Assembly (NCBI GenBank): GCA_019115985.1 | Contig: DXCN01000050.1 | Span: 22,636 to 86,635 of the forward strand | Direction: 5' to 3' | Length of the DNA: 64,000 nucleotides | DNA from: Candidatus Rothia avicola | GTDB lineage: Bacteria > Actinomycetota > Actinomycetes > Actinomycetales > Micrococcaceae | In this document: positions 8,418 through 15,789 of the stretch, one piece after another | Numbering within the stretch: position 1 is the stretch's first letter | Layout: every line of letters starts with the position of its first letter | Position numbers and translations under genes: made by a program | The notes under the pieces: generated by a model | What the model saw: the letters and a program-made list of their open reading frames with translations, nothing else | Told to the model about the DNA's origin: nothing | Databases searched by the model: none

Positions 8418-9624
8418 GGTTCCCCGCCCCACCCCGGTACCGCGGGTCAGCTCCCCGCTTATCAGCCGTCTTGTGGAGCGGTATGCCGGTGAACTTCACC
8501 GCCTGCAGGGCCAACTCGATGACCTGGCTGCTACCGGGTTGCCGTTTGTTGAAGCGGGGCAGGACGGTCGGAGCACCGTGACCTTCCTCTACCGGCAGCG
8601 ACAAGCACTCGATTCGGTCCTGCTCTTTGCTAACCGCCTGACCGATGAAACCCAGCTAGCCCAGACCCTGCTAGACCCTATTGAGGGCACGGCCTACTGG
8701 TTCGCGGCCTTTGAGATGGAGGACGACTGGAGGGCCTCCTACTGCTTTATCCCCACCCCGGCCGGAGCGCGGCCTAGCTGGCAGGACGCCGCCGGCCACA
8801 ACCGCCTGCGGGCAGCCCTGGACGCGGGGGAAGCTGACCCCTACAATGCCAGGGTCTGCCCCAACCGGGGCGGGAATCTACTATCAGTCGTTGAACTGGG
8901 TTCCGCTCCGTCCAGTGCCTACCCCCTCTCCCATCAGAAGGTTGAACAGGTTAGCTGGGTTGAAGCGGGGGAGGAGTTGCCAGCCTACAGCCTGCTCCGG
9001 GTGGGAGAACCGGGCCCGCAGGCACCGCTGGTGCTCATTTTTGACGGTGAGGTCTGGGCAGAGCAGGGCCTGCCTGCAGCTCTCCGGAGGGCGGTGGCGG
9101 CAGGAGCCCTTGCAGACCTGAACCTGGTGCTCGTCCACTCCGGTGGTAGGGAACAGCGCTGGCAGGAACTGGGGGCCAACAGCCCCCTGGTTGGCACCCT
9201 GGCCGGTCCCCTGATGGACCGCTTGCGGCAGGAGCACGGGCTGAGTCCCAGGCCGGAGCGTACCCTGCTGGCCGGGCAGAGCCTGGGGGCCATGGCGTCA
9301 CTGATCGGAGCCCTCAGCTACCCCGAGGTATTTGGCTTGGCACTCGCTCAGTCAGCCTCCCTCTGGGATCCCACCGCCCAGCAGATCCTGGAGGAGGTGG
9401 GGCAGGGGGAACTCAGCCCGGCCCACCGGCAACTAGAGCTGGTGCTAGAGTGCGGCCGCCAGGAATGGGTGTTGCTTGAGCCTAACCAGCATTTCTTCCG
9501 CTCAGCGCGCGAGCTCGGCTTTGAGGCGCGTTTAGAGGTCTTCAACGGAGGGCACGACTACGCCTGCTGGCGAGCCAGCCTGCCCGAAAGACTGATCGAG
9601 TTCTTCCCCGCCTACCCCGTATAG
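8389..9624 (+). CDS. fes: Fes/IroE-type catecholate siderophore esterase
   Basis: The 411-residue protein has an N-terminal beta domain like that of enterochelin esterases and a C-terminal alpha/beta-hydrolase domain. It carries the nucleophile elbow GQSLGA near residue 300, a downstream LECG strand and the GGHDYACWR histidine motif near 385. Fes-type enzymes hydrolyse ferric enterobactin in the cytoplasm to release iron. Two starts are possible: ATG 8383 and ATG 8389. The GAAGG at 8375-8379 sits nine bases before 8389 but only three before 8383, so the second is preferred. It overlaps fepC by about 29 bases. Confidence 0.88.
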   Translation: MTPPPNQPPKVPRPTPVPRVSSPLISRLVERYAGELHRLQGQLDDLAATGLPFVEAGQDGRSTVTFLYRQRQALDSVLLFANRLTDETQLAQTLLDPIEGTAYWFAAFEMEDDWRASYCFIPTPAGARPSWQDAAGHNRLRAALDAGEADPYNARVCPNRGGNLLSVVELGSAPSSAYPLSHQKVEQVSWVEAGEELPAYSLLRVGEPGPQAPLVLIFDGEVWAEQGLPAALRRAVAAGALADLNLVLVHSGGREQRWQELGANSPLVGTLAGPLMDRLRQEHGLSPRPERTLLAGQSLGAMASLIGALSYPEVFGLALAQSASLWDPTAQQILEEVGQGELSPAHRQLELVLECGRQEWVLLEPNQHFFRSARELGFEARLEVFNGGHDYACWRASLPERLIEFFPAYPV

Positions 9625-9634
9625 AAAGGTAATC

Positions 9635-11338
9635 GTGAACGCAGCAACCCGCCGTCCGCCCCTGGCCCCCATTGCGCCCATCCCCGAGGAGTTTGCCAGC
9701 CGCTACCGGGCTCAGGGCTACTACACCGAGCAGACCTTCCCGGACTTTATCCGCCAGGTTCTTGAAAGCTATGGGGACCGCACCGCCGCGGTGGGGCTCA
9801 GCACCCGCCGAACCTACCCGACCTCCAGCACAGATACGGTGAGCTGGACCTACCGGGAACTGGGGGAGCAGGCTCACCTGGCTGCCCACCACCTGCGCAG
9901 CCTGGGGGTGCTACCCGGTGACCGCGTCCTGCTCCAGCTGCCCAATACGCTGGAGTATCTCTCCTACACCCTGGGAGTTTTCCTGGCCGGTGCCCTGCCT
10001 ATTTTTGCCCTGCCCAAGCACCGGGCTCGGGACCTCGCCCACTTTGCTGGGAGCACGGACGCGGCAGCCCATGTTTTTGCCCAGGGGGCAGAGCAAACGG
10101 ACTACCGCCAGATCTACCGGGATTATAGCCAGCAGCTCACTGACCAGGGCAAGACACCGCCGGTGGCGGTGGACGTGACTCAAGCGCTGCCGAATACCCT
10201 TCCAGATAGCTGGGTCTACGACACCCCGATAGCTGACCGGTCAGCCCCTGTTCTCAGCGAGAATACCGCTCTCTTCCAACTTTCTGGCGGGACTACCGGG
10301 CTGTCTAAGCTGATTCCGCGTACCCACGCCGACTACCTCTACTCTGTACGGGCTTCTGCTGATATCTGTGAAGTTTCTGGCGAGACAGTAAACCTGGTGG
10401 TTCTGCCAGCTGCCCACAATTTCACCATGAGTTCCCCTGGCATCCTGGGGTCCTTCTATCGGGGTGCCACCCTGGTCTTTGCCCACGACCCCAGTCCTCA
10501 GACCTCCTTCGAGCTCATTAAAACCCACGGGGTGACCCAGGTTTCCCTGGTTCCTCCCCTGGTGCAGAGCTGGCTGACCTTAGCCACCCGCCGCCCCCTG
10601 GAACTACCGAGCTTGAAGGTAATTCAGGTGGGAGGGGCCAAGCTAGCCCCCAGCGTGGCTGAGAGGATTGGCCCGGTGCTGGGTGCCACCCTGCAGCAGG
10701 TTGCCGGAATGGCTGAGGGCCTTGTGAACTACACCCGGCTGGACGATGACCCGGCCACCATCTGCACCACCCAGGGCCGGCCGATCAGCTCCGATGACGA
10801 ACTGTTAGTTGTCGATACCCAGGGGGCGGAGGTGGAAGCAGGTCTTGCCGGGGAGCTACTGACCCGCGGCCCCTACACCATTCGCGCCTACTACGGGGCA
10901 CAGACCGCAAACCGTACCAGCTTTACCGAGGACGGCTTCTACCGTACCGGGGATCTGGTTATCCGCCACCCCGACGGCAATATTGAGATGGTGGGGCGGA
11001 TTAAGGACCAGATTAACCGGGCCGGTGAGAAGATTGCCACCGATGAGCTGGAGGACCTGGCACTGGGGCTAGAAGGTGTGCAGGACGCTATTGCCGTGGG
11101 TCTGCCCGATTCCCAGTTAGGCGAAAAGATTGGCCTGGTCTTGGTGGGGCAGCTTGTGCCCCCGGCCGGGCAACAGGCGCTGGCCTGGGTGAGGTCAGAA
11201 CTGAGGCAAAGGGGCTTGAGTGATTTTAAACTGCCTGATCGTGTGTTTATCTTGGAAAAGCTCCCCCTCACTACCGTGGGTAAGATTTCGCGCAAGGACC
11301 TGCGGGCGCAGCTGGCTCGGGAGTTCTCCGACAGCTAG
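9635..11338 (+). CDS. entE: 2,3-dihydroxybenzoate-AMP ligase
   Basis: The 567-residue ANL-superfamily enzyme starts at GTG 9635 with GAAAGG at 9624-9629. The phosphate loop SGGTTGLSK is at 217-225. A GMAEGLVNYTR segment lies near 365, the hinge motif GRIKDQINRAGEKI follows, and the catalytic Lys550 is in VGKISRK. Length and motifs match EntE/DhbE. It would adenylate dihydroxybenzoate and load it on the aryl carrier encoded immediately downstream. Aryl specificity follows from the neighbours and the family rather than from pocket residues, which I did not assign. Confidence 0.94.
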   Translation: MNAATRRPPLAPIAPIPEEFASRYRAQGYYTEQTFPDFIRQVLESYGDRTAAVGLSTRRTYPTSSTDTVSWTYRELGEQAHLAAHHLRSLGVLPGDRVLLQLPNTLEYLSYTLGVFLAGALPIFALPKHRARDLAHFAGSTDAAAHVFAQGAEQTDYRQIYRDYSQQLTDQGKTPPVAVDVTQALPNTLPDSWVYDTPIADRSAPVLSENTALFQLSGGTTGLSKLIPRTHADYLYSVRASADICEVSGETVNLVVLPAAHNFTMSSPGILGSFYRGATLVFAHDPSPQTSFELIKTHGVTQVSLVPPLVQSWLTLATRRPLELPSLKVIQVGGAKLAPSVAERIGPVLGATLQQVAGMAEGLVNYTRLDDDPATICTTQGRPISSDDELLVVDTQGAEVEAGLAGELLTRGPYTIRAYYGAQTANRTSFTEDGFYRTGDLVIRHPDGNIEMVGRIKDQINRAGEKIATDELEDLALGLEGVQDAIAVGLPDSQLGEKIGLVLVGQLVPPAGQQALAWVRSELRQRGLSDFKLPDRVFILEKLPLTTVGKISRKDLRAQLAREFSDS

Positions 11339-11415
11339 CATCCGGCAGTTTGGTTGCGCTTGAACCCCGGATGACGGACACGAAAAACTAGAGATTAAGG
11401 AAGTGAGGACTCCTC

Positions 11416-11634
11416 ATGAACCGTGAACAGCTGATTGAACTACTGACCCCCTACCTACCGGATGCCCAGGCCCTGACAGATCTGGGGGAGGAGGCCAGCC
11501 TTTTTGACGCTGGCCTGGATTCCATGAACGCTTTTTTGGTGCTTGATGATCTGGCGGCAGCCGGCTACCGGGTTGAGTTTACAGATTTTATTGCCCGGCC
11601 GACCCTGGGTTTCTTGGGGGAGGCCACCGCCTAA
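11416..11634 (+). CDS. Free-standing aryl carrier protein
   Basis: The 72-residue carrier has the phosphopantetheine motif DAGLDSM with Ser36 as attachment site. It corresponds to the C-terminal domain of a normal EntB, which is missing from the isochorismatase at 458-1078. It would be loaded by EntE and feed the condensation domain of EntF, whose ATG directly follows its stop. The 77-base gap upstream holds an inverted repeat (CATCCGG at 11339-11345 with CCGGATG at 11367-11373). The pantetheinyl transferase that primes it is not obvious; only AcpS is in the window. Confidence 0.88.
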   Translation: MNREQLIELLTPYLPDAQALTDLGEEASLFDAGLDSMNAFLVLDDLAAAGYRVEFTDFIARPTLGFLGEATA

Positions 11635-14600
11635 ATGACAGATGAGCGCTACCTTCTGCCGGCTCCTGCCCGGGGCATATTTTTTGCTACTGAGAGGGAT
11701 CCCGGTAGCACCGCCTATACCACCGCTGAGCTGGTAGCTTTTGACGGGGTGCCGCGGGCTGATTTGCTGAAGCAGGCCCTGGCCCAGGTCTATGCGGAGA
11801 ACGAGGCGCTTCGGGCGGTCTTCACCACAGGGCCGGCCGATACCGCTGACGATACCGGTGTTGCGGCCCCCGGGCACGCTATCTTCTGGCGGGCTTTGAG
11901 CCCCCGGGAACACCTGGACCGGATCTGCCTGCTCCAGGAGGTGGAACTGGATCAGGATGAGGGCGCCGCCCAGGACGCTGATCAGGCTATCCACACCTGG
12001 GCCTCCCAGCGCCTGGGCAGGCCGCTGGACGTGCTCAACGGTGCCGGTGTGGACTCGGCCCTGGTGAGTTTGGGCGGGCGCTACTGGTTCTACCACGCCG
12101 TGCACCACCTGCTAGCGGACGGCTTTGCGGCCTACGAGCTTCTACGCCGCCTCTTTGCGATCTACCGGGCTCTGGAAAGGGGGGAGATGCTCGCAACCCA
12201 GCAGCGGGCAAATCTAGCCGATCTAGCGCAGCAGGATACCGATGAAGTCCCCCTAGCGAGGGAGCATACCCGTGCCTACCGCGACTACCTTGACACCCTG
12301 GATTGGGAGCAGGATCCCACCCTGGAACAGGGGCAGAGGCAGCCGGGGGACAGGTTCAGCGTCCGCTACCGGCTCCCCCTGTCCCCGGAATTACAGGAGC
12401 GCTACCGCCGCTACGGCCAGCAGGTGGGAGCCAGCTGGCCACAGCTGATGGTTGCTGCCCTGGGGTCCTACCTGGGGCGGGCGCAGCGGCTAGATCATTT
12501 CCGAGCCCTGGTTCCGCAGATGAACCGCCTCCTACCGGGCCGGTCTGCCCGTCCCTGCGCAAAAACAGCCTGTACCGCCGTCAACCTGCTGCCGGTACTC
12601 TGCCCGGCAAGAGGGCAGGCCGCTGATATGGTGCGGGTGGTGCAGGAGGGACTCAGCTTTAACGCCCGGAATGCCCTGGCCCCCTATGAGGAGCTTGAAG
12701 CGGTGGCGGCCAGTTACGGGGCAAGGCTGGGTGGCGCCCAGATCAACGTGATTCCTTTTGACGATTACCTGGACTGCGGAAAAGCCGGTGCCGGGCAGGT
12801 TATTAATGTGGCGGCCGGGCCTGTCCCCCATCTGACCTTGACCGTCCGGGGGATGCCCCACCGGAACCGTCCCCTTGCCCTTGAGGTAGACATAAACCGG
12901 GTACTGGTACAGGCTGAGGCTGCCGGTGACTTTGCTGAGCGGCTGGTCAGCTGGCTGGACCGCTGGGTTCTTGCGGCTGCTGGCGGGCAGAGCATTGATG
13001 AACTGAGCCTGGCCACGGACTCGGAACAGAGTCAGCTGGATTTGTTCCAAGGTGAGAGGAAGGACTACTCCTACCGGCCCCTGGCCGCTGTCTTTGAGGA
13101 ACGGGCCCGTACCGTTCCCGAGGCTCTGGCTCTGGTGGAGGCCCCGTCCTATGAGGCGGATGGGCAGGGCGAAGCCGGTCAAGCTGTGCAGGAACCGAGG
13201 CAGCTAACCTACGGCCAGTTCCGGCGCTGGAGTCTTGCGCTGGCAGCTAGCTTGGAGCAGCAGGGGGTTGGGGCCGGTACACGGGTTGCTGTCCGAGGCG
13301 GGCGCAGCCTGGAGTTCATGGTTGCCGTGTATGCCCTGCTCTATTTGGGGGCGGTCTATGTTCCGCTGGAGCCCTCCCTGCCCCCTGCCCGAGTTCAGTC
13401 CATGTGCGAGGACGCCGGTGTGGGACTGGTCCTGGATACGGCCAGCGGGGTTGCTCCGCTGGCGGACTTGGAGGGGCAGGGCTTAAGTCAGCCCCGTGAG
13501 CTAGCTGGACTGGAGCTAAGTGGTAGCAGCCCGCTCTATGTCCTCTTCACCTCCGGGTCAACGGGTAAGCCCAAGGGCGTTGAGGTCAGCGCTCAGGCAC
13601 TCTACAACCGCCTTGCCTGGCAACAGGAGTTGCTGGGGCTCCGGGCCGGGGAGCTAGTGCTGCACAAGACCCCCATTTCCTTTGATGTGCATGTTTGGGA
13701 GCTTTACTGGGGGCCAACCCAGGGTGCTAAGACCCTGCTCTGCGCTCCCGGTGGCCACCGGGATCCGGTCTACCTTGCTGGGCTGATGACCGACTACGCC
13801 GTTGACGTGCTGCACTTTGCCCCCAGTATGCTGGCTGCCCTGGTGGCCTCTTCCCGGGCAAGAGACCTACTAGCGGCTGGCCCCTGCCCTCGAGCAATTA
13901 TCTGTTCCGGTGAGGCCCTGGATGCCCAGCTGGTGGATTCGGTGCAGGGTTTGACCGCGGCGCGGGTCCACAATTTTTACGGTCCCACCGAGGCGGCTAT
14001 TGATGTGACTGCCTACAGCATGGAGCCCGGGCAGGTACCGGCCGTTATTCCTATTGGCAGACCGGTTGCTAACACCGTCGTGTCGGTGCGGGACGCCGTC
14101 GGGCAGCCCTGCCCGCCCCTGGTTACCGGTGAGCTCTACCTGCACGGGATCCAGGTGTCCTCCGGCTACCTTAACCGTCCTGAGGCTACGGCCCAGGCCT
14201 TTAGCCAGGATGAGCGATTGGGGCCAACCTATGCCACGGGTGACCTGGTGCAGTGGGGGATGGACGGCAACCTCTACTACCGGGGTCGGGCTGACCACCA
14301 GATTAAGATCCGCGGTCAGCGGGTGGAGCTCTCTGAGATTGAGACGGTTCTGGCAGCAAGCATCGGGGTGCAGCGTAGCTGCGTCCTCTACCGGAAGCAG
14401 GGGGCTGGTGAGAATCTGATTGCCTTCGTGCAGGGGGAGCCGGGGCTGAGCCGGGAGGGGCTCATCCAGGCCGTGCGAAGCCAGGCTGAACAGAAACTGA
14501 GTAGCTATATGGTTCCCAGCATCTGGGTGGTGCTGGATGAGCTCCCTCTTACCCTCAACGGGAAGATTGACCGGGCGGCTCTGTCTGCCCTAGAAGTGGA

Positions 14601-15633
14601 GGCGGAAGCCGGTGAAGAGGATCTTCCGCAGTCCATGACCCTTGAGCGCTACTGCCGGGTTTTCTCTGAGATCCTGGGGCAGCCGGCGGGGCCGGACACC
14701 GACTTTTTTGCCTCCGGCGGGCACTCGCTCCTGGCCTTGTCGCTGGTGGAGGCCCTGGGCAAAGAATTTGGCCGGGACTTTTCTCTCATGTCCGTCTTGA
14801 GGAATCCCACGCCGGCTAGCCTAGCCGCCGCTGCCGATGATAGCGGCCAGGACGACTACCGGCCTGTTCTCACCCTGCGGGAGGGCGGGGGAGCGCCCAT
14901 TATTTTCCTTCCCCCGGCCGGGGGGCTGAGCTGGTGCTACAGCTCCCTGCTGACCCTACTACCGGCTGACCGCCCGGTTCTAGCCCTACAGGCTGAGAAC
15001 TATAGCGGAGCCCAGCAGCCAGAAGCCACCTCGGTCTCAGACCTAGCTGGCCGCTACCGGGAGTTGCTGCTCCGGCAGGTAGCGGGTAGAGGGACAGCGG
15101 TCAGTGGCCTGGAGGGGGCAACCCTGGTGGGGTGGTCGCTGGGTGGTATGGTCGCCCAGGAGCTGGCCCACCAGCTGGAGGCCCGGGGCCTTAACCTGGA
15201 GCGGGTTCTGCTGCTGGATTCCTATCCCCAGTCGCACTGGCGTAGTCTGCCCCCGGCAACGGAATATGACCGTTGGCTGGCGGTGGCTCGGATGGGTGGG
15301 CTGGAGTTGCCGGAGGAGCAGCTGACCGAAAACGGTGTTAGGGCTGCGCTCCGGGAGAGTCGTAGCGCTCTGGCAGCCCTGCCGGAGGAGATGCTGGGGG
15401 TCTGTCTGGAGCAGATTCAGCAGGCGATGAATCTGATCCGGCAGGGGGACCCGCAGATGATTTCTACACCGCTGGTGCTTTTCTCGGCGCAAGCTAGCCA
15501 GGAGGCCGGTCTAAACCCCGCAGACTGGGGGCCTTTTGCCTCGTCCCTGCAGGTTACTACGGTTTCAGGTGCCCACACTGATCTGGTAAATGCCACAAAG
15601 GTAGCCGCAGCATTTAGACAGGTTTGGCCCTAA
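11635..15633 (+). CDS. entF: Enterobactin-type NRPS, C-A-PCP-TE
   Basis: The 1332-residue protein contains a condensation domain with HHLLADG at 157-163, an adenylation domain (about 465-980) with LFTSGSTGKPKG and NGKIDR, a carrier domain with GGHSL and Ser1031, and a thioesterase with the GWSLGG nucleophile Ser1168 and a late GAHTDL histidine. Aligned by eye to EntF, the selectivity residues read D-V-W-H-I-S-F-I-D-K, close to serine codes. By analogy it condenses dihydroxybenzoate with serine and cyclises three units to a trilactone. No MbtH-like gene is visible beside it. The operon ends here without a clear hairpin. Confidence 0.95.
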   Translation: MTDERYLLPAPARGIFFATERDPGSTAYTTAELVAFDGVPRADLLKQALAQVYAENEALRAVFTTGPADTADDTGVAAPGHAIFWRALSPREHLDRICLLQEVELDQDEGAAQDADQAIHTWASQRLGRPLDVLNGAGVDSALVSLGGRYWFYHAVHHLLADGFAAYELLRRLFAIYRALERGEMLATQQRANLADLAQQDTDEVPLAREHTRAYRDYLDTLDWEQDPTLEQGQRQPGDRFSVRYRLPLSPELQERYRRYGQQVGASWPQLMVAALGSYLGRAQRLDHFRALVPQMNRLLPGRSARPCAKTACTAVNLLPVLCPARGQAADMVRVVQEGLSFNARNALAPYEELEAVAASYGARLGGAQINVIPFDDYLDCGKAGAGQVINVAAGPVPHLTLTVRGMPHRNRPLALEVDINRVLVQAEAAGDFAERLVSWLDRWVLAAAGGQSIDELSLATDSEQSQLDLFQGERKDYSYRPLAAVFEERARTVPEALALVEAPSYEADGQGEAGQAVQEPRQLTYGQFRRWSLALAASLEQQGVGAGTRVAVRGGRSLEFMVAVYALLYLGAVYVPLEPSLPPARVQSMCEDAGVGLVLDTASGVAPLADLEGQGLSQPRELAGLELSGSSPLYVLFTSGSTGKPKGVEVSAQALYNRLAWQQELLGLRAGELVLHKTPISFDVHVWELYWGPTQGAKTLLCAPGGHRDPVYLAGLMTDYAVDVLHFAPSMLAALVASSRARDLLAAGPCPRAIICSGEALDAQLVDSVQGLTAARVHNFYGPTEAAIDVTAYSMEPGQVPAVIPIGRPVANTVVSVRDAVGQPCPPLVTGELYLHGIQVSSGYLNRPEATAQAFSQDERLGPTYATGDLVQWGMDGNLYYRGRADHQIKIRGQRVELSEIETVLAASIGVQRSCVLYRKQGAGENLIAFVQGEPGLSREGLIQAVRSQAEQKLSSYMVPSIWVVLDELPLTLNGKIDRAALSALEVEAEAGEEDLPQSMTLERYCRVFSEILGQPAGPDTDFFASGGHSLLALSLVEALGKEFGRDFSLMSVLRNPTPASLAAAADDSGQDDYRPVLTLREGGGAPIIFLPPAGGLSWCYSSLLTLLPADRPVLALQAENYSGAQQPEATSVSDLAGRYRELLLRQVAGRGTAVSGLEGATLVGWSLGGMVAQELAHQLEARGLNLERVLLLDSYPQSHWRSLPPATEYDRWLAVARMGGLELPEEQLTENGVRAALRESRSALAALPEEMLGVCLEQIQQAMNLIRQGDPQMISTPLVLFSAQASQEAGLNPADWGPFASSLQVTTVSGAHTDLVNATKVAAAFRQVWP

Positions 15634-15712
15634 TAAAGAAAAGAAACATTGCTTTAATTGTGCTGGAAGGGTTGCCTTAAGTATTTGATATAGGCAAAAA
15701 TGGGTCTTGTTC

Positions 15713-15731
15713 TTAGGCTACCCTAAGGTGC
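15713..15731. promoter_or_regulatory. Weak DtxR/IdeR-like box
   Basis: The site matches the DtxR consensus at 13 of 19 positions, strongly in the left half and centre (TTAGG, CCTAA). It lies 59 bases before the YVTN surface protein gene and could tie that gene to iron supply. The right arm is poor, so a chance match is possible. Confidence 0.45.
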
Positions 15732-15789
15732 TTGAGAGCCCTTCCTTACGGGGAGCTTTGCACCCCGTCTCACCACACAATGAGGACAC

